56,981 nt of DNA from Clostridia bacterium (GTDB lineage: Bacteria; Bacillota; Clostridia; Oscillospirales; CAG-272), in assembly GCA_017621655.1 (NCBI GenBank), contig JAGASS010000031.1, positions 1-56,981 on the forward strand. The letters are read 5' to 3'. The position numbers and the translations under genes are program-made. This document shows positions 49,450 to 56,981 of this stretch, piece after piece (within the stretch, counting starts at the first letter, position 1; every line of letters begins with the position of its first letter). The notes under the pieces are model-generated. The model was not told where the DNA came from and did no database searches. It saw only the letters and a program-made list of their open reading frames with translations.

Positions 49450-51159
49450 TTATTTTTTCCATGCCTCGTTAAGAAGCTCGTATCTGTACATAAGAAAATC
49501 CTTCAAGAATTCTACGTTTTTCTCGGTAAGCTCGGGGTCAAATTTGTCGTACCATACCTCCGCGTTTGCTTCCAAGGATTCGGCTATGCTTTCTGCAAGC
49601 GCGTCGTATCCGTCAAGATATTTCTTGGCTGCCGGTTTTCCGTATTTGTTATAACGATGCTTGAGGGTCTCATAAAATTCGTCGACCTCATATATTACGT
49701 TATAAAACGGCTCAAGACCTTCGATATCGTCGTTAAACTCATAATAGTCGTTTGGCAGGTCAGTCCAAGGACCGTCAAATATCCAGTCATAATCCCATAT
49801 TGGACCGAAATTGATCTTATTGTTCTCTTCGCGATTCTTGGACGTGCAGGTATAATAAATGTTAAAAGACTTATGCCATTCATCGTGGTCCGTTTGTCCG
49901 AGCAACTCATCAATTATTACGTAATCAATAAGCGAATTTAAATTTGTCTTTTTCTTGATGCTATCTACGTCCTTGCTTTCAAAGTCTATGAGAAGATCCT
50001 CTATACATTTGCGAAGCTCCGAAATGAACCAATTAAACTGCTCCTCGCTCGGGAAGTCGTCCTTCTCGGGATATTTGATCTCAAAGTACATCGTATCAAA
50101 ATACTTGTTTCCGTGACCCGGGAATGCAAGATATTCCTCATTTTCCTTCAAACCTGAGACGCGCGCATTGTAATCAAGAGATACAAACCAGTTATATTTG
50201 CTAAAGTCCCTCATGTCGGGCGTTATTGGACCCATTTCGATGTCCATTCTGCCTTCATCCTCTTGGATCTGCTCACAGAGAGTATACATACCCCGATAAA
50301 CGCCGTTCAGATAAACGTTGACCTTAACGGGCGTTGGAGTAAATGCAAGACCAGGCATCATTCCGCCCAGCGTAAGTGCTGCGTGGTTATGAAGACCGGA
50401 AGGATCGAGATATTCTGCCAGAAGCACCCAACTTTTTGCCTTTTCAAGTCCGAAGAGTGACTGCTTTTTATCAAATTTGATTCTGTAAGCTAATTTGGGG
50501 TAACCGAGAGTTGAGTTACCGCGCAGGCGTATGCCGCCCTCTATATTTGTAAGCTTGCCGTCACAATTTTTAAGATCAAATACCATCTGTGTATACTCGT
50601 ATTTACTCTTGATTGGCTCTCCTTGAGTGTCGATACAGATGACAGGCAGCTCGTCAAGCTCCAGCTTTGAATGAACTACGATAGTCGTATCAGCGTTCAC
50701 ATTCTTCCACATGATATTTCTGTTATCATATCTAACGCCGTCTATCTCGTAATAGTCAAGCAAATATCCGTCGTTAGTGTCGATTCTGACCGGCAACATT
50801 CTGGGATTGCTTGAGGTGATCTTCTGCTCAGTCTGCCCAAGGAAAGAAAAGGCATAAGGATCGTCTGCAACAATCTTAACGGTAAAGCTTTCAGCATATA
50901 CAGCATCGATTCGAATGTCCTTGTCCTTTAGTCGATAGCTTTCCCAAGCACCGACAAGACCTTTTTTCTTTGGAACGATCGGCGTGTCAATTTCCTTGTC
51001 ACCCTTTTTGAATTCCACCTTCTCGATAAGCTCACCGTCTGCATAGAAGGAGGCAGTATAAATTCCGTCATCCTTTTCGCAGGAGGAAATAAGAACAGTA
51101 GCGGCAATGAGAAGCACGCAGCCAAATATAAGAAGGAAAACGCGATTAACTTTTTTCAT
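49450..51159 (-). CDS. CotH-kinase family lipoprotein
   Basis: A 569-residue secreted lipoprotein with a signal peptide ending at the lipobox cysteine Cys27 (VLISSC). A small beta-grasp InlB-repeat-like domain follows (about 33-95), and then the CotH domain with RLRGNST, LLAEYLDPSGLHNH, LNGVYRGMYTLCEQI and GPIWDYDWIFDGPW. CotH of Bacillus is a coat protein kinase with an unusual fold; lipoprotein relatives are found on gut anaerobes, sometimes with cellulosome functions. The acidic and Asp motif residues appear intact, so activity is plausible. GGAG precedes the ATG. Confidence 0.88.
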   Translation of the reverse strand: MKKVNRVFLLIFGCVLLIAATVLISSCEKDDGIYTASFYADGELIEKVEFKKGDKEIDTPIVPKKKGLVGAWESYRLKDKDIRIDAVYAESFTVKIVADDPYAFSFLGQTEQKITSSNPRMLPVRIDTNDGYLLDYYEIDGVRYDNRNIMWKNVNADTTIVVHSKLELDELPVICIDTQGEPIKSKYEYTQMVFDLKNCDGKLTNIEGGIRLRGNSTLGYPKLAYRIKFDKKQSLFGLEKAKSWVLLAEYLDPSGLHNHAALTLGGMMPGLAFTPTPVKVNVYLNGVYRGMYTLCEQIQEDEGRMDIEMGPITPDMRDFSKYNWFVSLDYNARVSGLKENEEYLAFPGHGNKYFDTMYFEIKYPEKDDFPSEEQFNWFISELRKCIEDLLIDFESKDVDSIKKKTNLNSLIDYVIIDELLGQTDHDEWHKSFNIYYTCTSKNREENNKINFGPIWDYDWIFDGPWTDLPNDYYEFNDDIEGLEPFYNVIYEVDEFYETLKHRYNKYGKPAAKKYLDGYDALAESIAESLEANAEVWYDKFDPELTEKNVEFLKDFLMYRYELLNEAWKK

Positions 51160-51192
51160 AACAGTCTCCGATCATTATGATTGGTTTATAAT

Positions 51193-51221
51193 ATTATAAC
51201 ATAATATCCCCGGGTGCGCAA
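51193..51221 (-). promoter_or_regulatory. Possible promoter of cotH-like gene
   Basis: On the minus strand, TTGCGC, a 17-base spacer and TATAAT, 34 bases before the ATG. Confidence 0.45.
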
Positions 51222-51229
51222 TACAATAT

Positions 51230-52171
51230 TTATTTCTCGGTGTCCGGATTAAAGATCACATCAATTTTATCATTAAGCGAAATGGGAAGGGGTGCAACGA
51301 ATTCAGGCCATCCCTCTATACGGTCATTGATTGTTCCGCTTCTCCAATACCATCTTCCGTTATGGCGCATAAGATCGACAGTTGCTGATACCAGTCCGTC
51401 GTTTGAAGTTTTGGTTAATGTGCCGAAGACTTCAATATCATCAAACAAAACGTACTCTGTAAACGTAATATCCGATATTTGTTTAAAGTACGTTATCTCT
51501 TCGTCAGAAATATCTATTTTAGAATTGATTATTTCTTCCGCTTCCGAGCTTTCGACAGTAATGCTCCACTTATAATTTTTAATATCGGCTAAATACGCTT
51601 CTACGCTTGAGAGATGATCCTCAATTGCAAATAATTCGCAATTAAAATAGATAATATCCCAATTTTCGTGCGCAATCTCGAAAATCTCGTCGTCGCTGTA
51701 TTCGTCACATCCCACTACGCTGTAGGTGAATATGCCAATGGGAAAGTTGACGAACAGATACTTCTTTCCGTTGTGAGTAATTTGACCTGAAAACTCATCG
51801 TCTTTTTCAACGTAAAACGTTCTTATATCCCCGTTAAAATCAAGAACAAGCTCTTCTGCTGTGCATTTTATGACCTTTATCTTCCTAACTGCATCACGAG
51901 ACGGGGAGGTATAATTTAACGTTATGACGTTAGTTTTAGGGTCAAACGTATAACCGTCACAAAGATCGGAATCGTTAACGGGATTTCCGCATCCGCAATA
52001 ATAACTGAACTCACCGTTTGAATAGAAGCGGAGATATTCCGTATCACTGTCTCCGTCGCGTGTCCATCTGATGTCAACAAAGGGGAAATCGTACTGCTTG
52101 TTATTTGAGCAGGCACAAAATGAGCAAGCAAAAAGAAGCAACGAGATCAATATTATAAGAAATCTTTTCAT
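51230..52171 (-). CDS. Lipoprotein of unknown function in glycerate operon
   Basis: A 313-residue protein with a lipoprotein signal (cysteine near residue 21 after FCA). The mature part begins with an 80-residue beta-rich segment (YLRFYSNGEFSYYCGCGNP) that resembles lipocalin-like extracytoplasmic domains, but I recognise no family. Its ATG overlaps the LarA stop (ATGA), so it is translationally coupled to a cytoplasmic enzyme, an odd pairing. It might bind a ligand outside the cell; that is speculation. Confidence 0.7.
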   Translation of the reverse strand: MKRFLIILISLLLFACSFCACSNNKQYDFPFVDIRWTRDGDSDTEYLRFYSNGEFSYYCGCGNPVNDSDLCDGYTFDPKTNVITLNYTSPSRDAVRKIKVIKCTAEELVLDFNGDIRTFYVEKDDEFSGQITHNGKKYLFVNFPIGIFTYSVVGCDEYSDDEIFEIAHENWDIIYFNCELFAIEDHLSSVEAYLADIKNYKWSITVESSEAEEIINSKIDISDEEITYFKQISDITFTEYVLFDDIEVFGTLTKTSNDGLVSATVDLMRHNGRWYWRSGTINDRIEGWPEFVAPLPISLNDKIDVIFNPDTEK

Positions 52172-53445
52172 TGTTGCACTATTACGGATATTCCGTCGGG
52201 AATAGCAACGATCTTTGGCTCGTTATTTCCCAAAATATCCTTCGCCTTTCTTATTGCATCTGAAATATCAGTTGCAGGTATCATGTGCATTTTCGAGATA
52301 GTTTCATCATCCATTTCAGAAACGTAAATTACCGAAGCACGCTTCAAAACTCGAAGCATTACCTGCGTCTGCCACTGATCGGGAACTGTCTCATTTTTTC
52401 CGCGAGACATAAACAGAGCCATAGTCTTATCGATATTCGGCTCGTCAGCAAGCTGATGATAGAAATGATCGCCACCTATTCCGTCATTTGAGCGTGCGAG
52501 CATTATGATAACGCCGTTTTCTTTTACCGTTGCCTCGGCCGCCGTCATGCCCTTGACTGCCTGATATACGTTCTGATCAAGAGGATAGCCGCCGTTTGTG
52601 GATATAACGATGTCGGCAGGAATCGCCTGAACTCTGCAAAGGTCATTAATGAACGTCGTTCCAGCTTTGTGTGCTTCGTCAACGTCACCTGCAACAGCAA
52701 ATATCGTTTCCTTTTCGGCATTAAGTATCACGTTTACAATATATGCAAGATTTGCCTTCTTTGCCGCCCAAAGCATATCCTTGTGAAGCGGATTTCCGTC
52801 AAGGATGCCTGTTCTTGCGTTGGGATCAGCAATAAACTCACTGCAATGGTTACCGAGAACGGTGCTTCTGCCGGCAACACCCGGTAAAACGCTCTTTCTG
52901 CCGCCCGAGAAGCCGGCAAAGAAGTGCGGCTCGATGAATCCTTCTGCTACGAGCAGATCTGCCTCAATTGCTATCTTGTTGATCTCGCAGGGGCTACCCG
53001 AGGGGAGATTACCTATGTTTATAAGATTATCCCTGTCATCGCAGTCGTGAATATGTATCTTCTCGTTCTTAACTATCTCTTCACCGAATTTTGATACAAG
53101 TTCATCCTTGGTAGTACCTCTGTGACATCCTGTTGCGATCAGAATCGTAATGTCGGCATCGGGATTTCCTTTTCTAATCTCTTCGAGCATCGGCGGAATT
53201 ATTATTTTGCTCGGAACGGGTCGCGTGTGGTCGCTCGCTATAATAACGACCTTATTTTTGCCCTTTGCAAGCTCAAATAGCGGCTTTGTTCCGATTGGCG
53301 ATTCCATAGCTTTTCTGACGAGCACTGAACCATCATATTCGGGGCTATATTCGTTAATTGACGATTCAAGAACTCCGATAAGCTCATTATCGTCAAACGT
53401 ATGTGTCAATCTACCTTTTCCGTAGTGAAAAGCAACTTCCTTCAT
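52168..53445 (-). CDS. larA: LarA-family nickel-pincer 2-hydroxyacid racemase
   Basis: A 425-residue enzyme of the lactate racemase family. The key residues sit at the same numbers as in Lactobacillus plantarum LarA: DHTRP with Asp72 and Arg75, His108, His174, Lys184 (GGRKS, cofactor attachment) and His200. It should therefore carry the nickel pincer nucleotide. The cofactor genes larB, larC and larE are not in the window. LarA relatives racemise or epimerise several 2-hydroxy acids, so lactate is not certain. It overlaps the glycerate kinase gene by ATGA and the lipoprotein gene by ATGA, which points to glycerate as a possible substrate. Confidence 0.85.
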   Translation of the reverse strand: MKEVAFHYGKGRLTHTFDDNELIGVLESSINEYSPEYDGSVLVRKAMESPIGTKPLFELAKGKNKVVIIASDHTRPVPSKIIIPPMLEEIRKGNPDADITILIATGCHRGTTKDELVSKFGEEIVKNEKIHIHDCDDRDNLINIGNLPSGSPCEINKIAIEADLLVAEGFIEPHFFAGFSGGRKSVLPGVAGRSTVLGNHCSEFIADPNARTGILDGNPLHKDMLWAAKKANLAYIVNVILNAEKETIFAVAGDVDEAHKAGTTFINDLCRVQAIPADIVISTNGGYPLDQNVYQAVKGMTAAEATVKENGVIIMLARSNDGIGGDHFYHQLADEPNIDKTMALFMSRGKNETVPDQWQTQVMLRVLKRASVIYVSEMDDETISKMHMIPATDISDAIRKAKDILGNNEPKIVAIPDGISVIVQQ

Positions 53446-54584
53446 TTCGTCTCTCCTATGATTAGTCTGAATACCTGGTATGCTGTTGCGCTTAGATTTT
53501 TATAAGCTCTTTCGGTAGCAAGCGCTTCGTCAAGCGTAGAAATTCCGCGCAGAATAGGGAAGAATGCGTCAATTCCGTGTTCGTTACATATTTCTGCATC
53601 GTCCGTTACGCAGCCGGAAAATGCAATTACTTTTTTGCCGTATTTCTTACCGAGCTTTGCAACGCCAATAGGCGCCTTGCCCATTACGGTTTGTGAATCA
53701 AGACGACCCTCTCCTGTAACAACGACGTCAGCATCCTTTATCACGTCCTCGAGTTTTGTTTCCTGAAGTATGATGTTGATTCCCGATTCAAGCTTTGAGT
53801 TCGTGAAGGTGATAAATGCGAAGCCGAGTCCACCCGCAGCACCTGCTCCGGGATAACTCTTATCAGCTTTCGGGGAAACAGTCTTAGATATTTCAGAATA
53901 ATTACCGAGCCACTTATCCATATCGGCGATCATTTCAGGTGTCGCACCCTTTTGAGGTCCGTAGATTGCGCTACAGCCATTCTCGCCGCAAAGAGGATTA
54001 GATACGTCACAAGCTACTCTGAAATAGCAGTCCTTTAGCTCGGGAACTACGTTATCGGTCTTTATCGAGCAAAGGTCGGCTAGACCTTTCGCGCCGAGCG
54101 CGATAGGATTACCGTTTCCATCTAAGAATTGATAACCTAGTGCCGTAAGCATGCCCGTTCCGCCATCATTGGTAGCACTTCCGCCTATACCGACAATAAA
54201 TCGTCTGACGCCTCTATTGATCGCATCCTTTATCAGCTCACCGACCCCGTACGTTGTAGTATACAGTGGATTTCTTTCGCTCGCTGAGATCAACGTGATT
54301 CCCGACGCGGCTGCCATTTCGATAACTGCGGTGTTTGTGTCCTTAAGAATGCAGTATTTTGCGGTAACGGGATCAAGAAGAGGACCTTTGACGGTTATCT
54401 CAATTACTTCCGAATTGAATCCGGAGGATAAAGCGTCAACCGTACCTTCGCCGCCGTCTGCAAGCGGCTTAATCGTAACTTTTGCATCGTTATTTAATCT
54501 TAAAACCGCGTCCTTTACTGCATTTCCTGCTTGTAATGACGATAAGCTTCCCTTGAAAGAATCAATAGCAATTACAACGTTCAT
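53442..54584 (-). CDS. glxK: Glycerate kinase (GlxK/GarK family)
   Basis: A 380-residue kinase that phosphorylates D-glycerate, feeding glycolysis as 2-phosphoglycerate. Motifs include AIDSFKGSLSS, PLADGGEGTVDAL, GIGGSATNDGG and VVTGEGRLDSQT. Length and sequence fit the GarK/GlxK family. It leads an operon with larA and a lipoprotein joined by 4-base overlaps. A short AGGT site precedes the ATG. Confidence 0.93.
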   Translation of the reverse strand: MNVVIAIDSFKGSLSSLQAGNAVKDAVLRLNNDAKVTIKPLADGGEGTVDALSSGFNSEVIEITVKGPLLDPVTAKYCILKDTNTAVIEMAAASGITLISASERNPLYTTTYGVGELIKDAINRGVRRFIVGIGGSATNDGGTGMLTALGYQFLDGNGNPIALGAKGLADLCSIKTDNVVPELKDCYFRVACDVSNPLCGENGCSAIYGPQKGATPEMIADMDKWLGNYSEISKTVSPKADKSYPGAGAAGGLGFAFITFTNSKLESGINIILQETKLEDVIKDADVVVTGEGRLDSQTVMGKAPIGVAKLGKKYGKKVIAFSGCVTDDAEICNEHGIDAFFPILRGISTLDEALATERAYKNLSATAYQVFRLIIGETK

Positions 54585-54630
54585 TTATTATACCTGCTTA
54601 TAAATTGAATTTGATCGTATTATTTTAATA

Positions 54631-54659
54631 ATTATATCATTATTTAACAAGCAAATCAA
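54631..54659 (-). promoter_or_regulatory. Promoter of glycerate operon
   Basis: On the minus strand, TTGATT, a 17-base spacer and TATAAT, 46 bases before the ATG. Confidence 0.75.
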
Positions 54660-54687
54660 TATATAATGAAAAAATCGCTTAAAAATG

Positions 54688-54722
54688 AACTGTCTCAACG
54701 CATATATGCGTTGAGACAGTTT
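54688..54722 (-). terminator. Long hairpin after YwaF-like gene
   Basis: An almost perfect palindrome of about 34 bases (AACTGTCTCAACGCATA and its complement); it ends the ywaF-like transcript, though the T-run is short. Confidence 0.65.
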
Positions 54723-54742
54723 GTAATGACTGTAAATGAAGA

Positions 54743-55537
54743 TCAGGAACAAGCTTCCTCTAAAATGTTTTCCTTCTGCAATACGATCTTCGTCGCTTTT
54801 TTATCCTTAATATACCAAGGCAAATATGCTAGTACAAACAGCACAGTTACCGCCGCAATCATGATCAAAATACGAAGTGCGAAAATTGGCGGGAGAATAT
54901 CAAGAATGGAAGGCGTGGATTCGGGACGCGCCATAAAGAGATAATTTGCACCGGGGCCGATAAGCTCGTTCGCATAATAAGCAATTACCGCTAATAGACC
55001 AATGCCTATATATGCCTTAACAAACGACTTCTTGGTGGGACGCATTTTATGGACGAAAATCATGTAGAACACTGCTATGTATATGAACAAATGCTCTGCC
55101 CAAAATTGATAGTAACGGAATCTTGTCGGACCTGTATACGTAATGACCGTCGGAGTAATGATGGCGAAGATTGAGCCAGAAAGTGCCCAAAAATATGAAA
55201 GATCAAACAAAGTCTGCGACTTGCCGATGACCATATAGCTGGCAAATACTGCCGCCCAGCCGCAGACAGTGATAGGAAGATGATCAACGGGATTGGGACC
55301 CAGAGAGGGAACACCTATAAGGCGCCAATAATATGCCATCTCACTGATTATAAGGATCATAGCAAGCGTGTATCGGAATGCCTTTTCATTCTTTAGGTTT
55401 TTGATCCTGTCTCTGAAACGGTATATAAGTATAATGATCGCAACAGCAACGGCAATCGGCGCAAAATGAGCAAGAGTGAAGTTCGCGAATTCCTCACTTT
55501 GACCTATTCCGAAAAAGTATCTTAAAAAGTTTTTCAT
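54743..55537 (-). CDS. YwaF-family membrane protein
   Basis: A 264-residue integral membrane protein with about seven hydrophobic helices. DHLPITVCGWAAV, YFWALSGSIFAIITP and the ANYLFMARPE region match the YwaF (TIGR02206) family, of unknown function in Bacillus and Clostridia. It has its own promoter and is separated by terminators from both neighbours. Confidence 0.82.
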   Translation of the reverse strand: MKNFLRYFFGIGQSEEFANFTLAHFAPIAVAVAIIILIYRFRDRIKNLKNEKAFRYTLAMILIISEMAYYWRLIGVPSLGPNPVDHLPITVCGWAAVFASYMVIGKSQTLFDLSYFWALSGSIFAIITPTVITYTGPTRFRYYQFWAEHLFIYIAVFYMIFVHKMRPTKKSFVKAYIGIGLLAVIAYYANELIGPGANYLFMARPESTPSILDILPPIFALRILIMIAAVTVLFVLAYLPWYIKDKKATKIVLQKENILEEACS

Positions 55538-55568
55538 AAATTTGAAGTCCTTTATTTACATTTTGTTC

Positions 55569-55597
55569 ATTATAGCATATTCGACAAATAATTGCAA
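55569..55597 (-). promoter_or_regulatory. Promoter of ywaF-like gene
   Basis: On the minus strand, TTGCAA, a 17-base spacer and TATAAT, about 31 bases before the ATG. Confidence 0.75.
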
Positions 55598-55621
55598 CAA
55601 TAAATATAGAGAACGAGTACG

Positions 55622-55656
55622 AGAAAAATCCCCGCCAAGAACGGCGGGGATTTTTG
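55622..55656 (-). terminator. Terminator of SGNH esterase
   Basis: AAAAATCCCCGCC, AAGAAC, GGCGGGGATTTTT; usable on both strands. Confidence 0.85.
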
Positions 55657-55693
55657 CTTCAAAAATTTAATAATTTAGACTCGAAAATACTGT

Positions 55694-56698
55694 TTATACC
55701 ATACTCTCCAACATTTTCTCTAATGTCGGCCTAATTACGTTAGCCATACGGAAGAAGCCCAAATCGTTTGGATGACATCCATCAATAGAGCAAAGATTAC
55801 GATTGGTTTCGCCGTAGAAGGTTTCACCGTCGATGAAATATACGTTTTTATCTCCTGCGGCAACGGCGGCATCGTAAGTTGCTCTTACAACTTCTCGACG
55901 TGCTTTATAATCATCATAGTAAATTTCTGCAGGTCGTGTCATCATAAGTATCGGTATGTCAGGGTGAGCTTCTCTTATGCGTTCAAAGAACGGCTTGTGA
56001 GTTTTTGCTAAATGCTCAACCGTTGGAGCATTATGGTCATAATCGTAGACGAATGCACCCATATCGAGGGTATTGATATAATCAGCCATAACCGGCTCGC
56101 CCTTCGCGCTACCTGAGAAACCGAAATTATAAAAATCGAAGTCAAGCCAGCGCGACAGAATTGCACTGTATGCGTTGGTTACGTTACAGCAGCAACCGCC
56201 CTCGGTAATTGAAGAGCCGTAAAATACGATAGGTTTCTTGTACTTATATGGCGTTGGCGCGGTAACTATGGCGCCATCATCAACGGTTACATCAATCGAA
56301 TGGATCTGTTCATTTCTCGGAAAATATATGGTTACCTGCTCTAATTCCGGTGATTTATCAAATGTTCTTTCGAAAACTAATGTGTTGTAATCAGAAGGAC
56401 TTACAACTCCAATATAACGGGCATTTTCTCGTTCACCCAACATGAGCTGTGCCGATTGACATGCATACAAAGACATTCCGAGGTCGGCAGTCAATGTCTT
56501 GAGTACGACCTTTACGGTAAAGTTCTTCGAATCAGTTTTGAAGGCAACGCGTGCACCGGGGCAACGACGTCCCAAATGATCAAGGTGAGGGAGTTGGTCA
56601 ATAACTTCATCTGACAATCTCACCAATCTCTTGTCTCTTTCAAAAAAAGGAACGCCCGACACCACCAAGGGTTTATCAAACAGGGTATATGTTGGCAT
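55694..56698 (-). CDS. SGNH/GDSL-type hydrolase (carbohydrate esterase-like)
   Basis: A 334-residue cytoplasmic esterase. An N-terminal beta-sandwich (about 1-150) is followed by an SGNH domain with the nucleophile Ser in GSSITEGG, the Gly and Asn blocks around NFGFSGSAKGE and MMTRPAE, and the C-terminal Asp-His of DGCHPNDLGF. This two-domain layout is seen in CE2/CE3-like acetyl esterases that deacetylate sugars. The start at 56698 is chosen because AAGGAGAA precedes it and the promoter lies just upstream; a longer ORF to 56767 overlaps the promoter. Confidence 0.85.
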   Translation of the reverse strand: MPTYTLFDKPLVVSGVPFFERDKRLVRLSDEVIDQLPHLDHLGRRCPGARVAFKTDSKNFTVKVVLKTLTADLGMSLYACQSAQLMLGERENARYIGVVSPSDYNTLVFERTFDKSPELEQVTIYFPRNEQIHSIDVTVDDGAIVTAPTPYKYKKPIVFYGSSITEGGCCCNVTNAYSAILSRWLDFDFYNFGFSGSAKGEPVMADYINTLDMGAFVYDYDHNAPTVEHLAKTHKPFFERIREAHPDIPILMMTRPAEIYYDDYKARREVVRATYDAAVAAGDKNVYFIDGETFYGETNRNLCSIDGCHPNDLGFFRMANVIRPTLEKMLESMV

Positions 56699-56738
56699 GA
56701 CAGTTCTCCTTACTCTTTGCATTAAGATGGGTGTTTTT

Positions 56739-56767
56739 ATTATAGCAATCTTTTGTCTGAAAGTCAA
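56739..56767 (-). promoter_or_regulatory. Promoter of SGNH esterase
   Basis: On the minus strand, TTGACT, a 17-base spacer and TATAAT. Confidence 0.85.
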
Positions 56768-56781
56768 TAATTCATGCAGAG

Positions 56782-56809
56782 AAAAAGCCCCTCGGATTTC
56801 TCCGAGGGG
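56782..56809 (-). terminator. Terminator of partial gene at right edge
   Basis: CCCCTCGGA, TTTC, TCCGAGGGG followed on the minus strand by CTTTTTC, 18 bases after the stop at 56828. Confidence 0.8.
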
Positions 56810-56827
56810 ATAAGTTTTGCTCTATAC

Positions 56828-56981
56828 CTAATTACTTAGACTTGATAGCAGCCTGTGCAGTATAGCATCAAGGGATGACTTTTTACCACACTTACCAACG
56901 GTTGTGATTATACCATTCTGATTTTCGTTTTTCAATAGGTTCGGGAAATATTGTTGTAATTCAGTCAAACCGATTACATCC
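56828..56981 (-). CDS. C-terminal end of unrecognised protein (5' part outside window)
   Basis: An open minus-strand frame enters at 56980 and stops with TAG at 56828, giving 50 residues (TELQQYFPNLL, GIITTVGKCGKKSS, ending LLSSLSN). It has no clear family match. The stop is followed by a good terminator, supporting a real gene end, but the length is too short to be sure. Confidence 0.5.
   Translation of the reverse strand, partial: DVIGLTELQQYFPNLLKNENQNGIITTVGKCGKKSSLDAILHRLLSSLSN

Overview
The window reads as chromosome from an anaerobic, endospore-forming Clostridia-type Firmicute, probably a gut or rumen species. The anaerobic signs are an oxygen-independent ribonucleotide reductase (nrdD/nrdG) and a flavodiiron oxygen-scavenging protein. 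The sporulation signs are sigma-K, a SipL-like SPOCS/LysM protein, a CotH-family lipoprotein and a degenerate SleB-type hydrolase. AddAB and PcrA repair enzymes, strong AGGAGG-type ribosome sites and many near-consensus TTGACA/TATAAT promoters with 17-base spacers also fit. No phage, CRISPR array, IS element or rRNA was seen. The only mobile-element trace is the tail of a large serine recombinase at the left edge. I cannot name the species.

Layout. 1-1.1 kb: recombinase tail plus a small integrase-like DNA-binding protein, ending near tRNA-Pro. 1.3-9.3 kb: an AraC regulator divergent from a 2203-residue secreted GH2 glycosidase, followed by a 43-residue unannotated peptide and a cluster of five hairpins. 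9.3-13.7 kb (minus): D-2-hydroxyacid dehydrogenase and flavodiiron protein, an alpha/beta hydrolase, and a DUF4830 membrane protein. 13.8-18.3 kb: tRNA-Thr and tRNA-Tyr, then an M20 amidohydrolase, an AraC regulator, an MFS permease and an EEP-family phosphoesterase. 18.4-27.3 kb (minus): an operon of divergent type IIA topoisomerase B subunit, addB and addA. 27.3-33.5 kb: a QueG-like iron-sulfur protein, pcrA and two tandem GH20 hexosaminidases. 33.6-38.3 kb: DUF2079 membrane protein, MscS channel, tRNA-Gln, CE15-like esterase, SleB-like protein. 38.3-45.5 kb (minus): cyclophilin, SipL-like protein, sigK, trxB, nrdD, nrdG. 45.6-47.5 kb: YitT protein and dihydrouridine synthase. 47.5-57 kb (mostly minus): DUF3298 protein, type II pantothenate kinase, tRNA-Gly, CotH lipoprotein, an overlapping glycerate kinase/LarA/lipoprotein operon, a YwaF-like membrane protein, an SGNH esterase and the end of an unrecognised gene.

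How genes work together. The nrdG, nrdD and trxB block looks like a complete anaerobic deoxynucleotide module. nrdG and nrdD each have their own promoter with an NrdR-like box filling the -35/-10 spacer and another one about 30 bases upstream. NrdD carries a C-terminal CPNC thioredoxin-like domain, and the adjacent TrxB-like reductase lacks the usual NADPH-phosphate motif. The glycerate kinase, LarA and lipoprotein genes are joined by successive ATGA overlaps, which suggests LarA acts on glycerate or a related 2-hydroxyacid. The GH2, GH20, CE15-like and SGNH enzymes point to glycan use. No gene-free stretch is longer than about 300 bases; the larger gaps hold tRNAs, promoters, terminators or the hairpin cluster.
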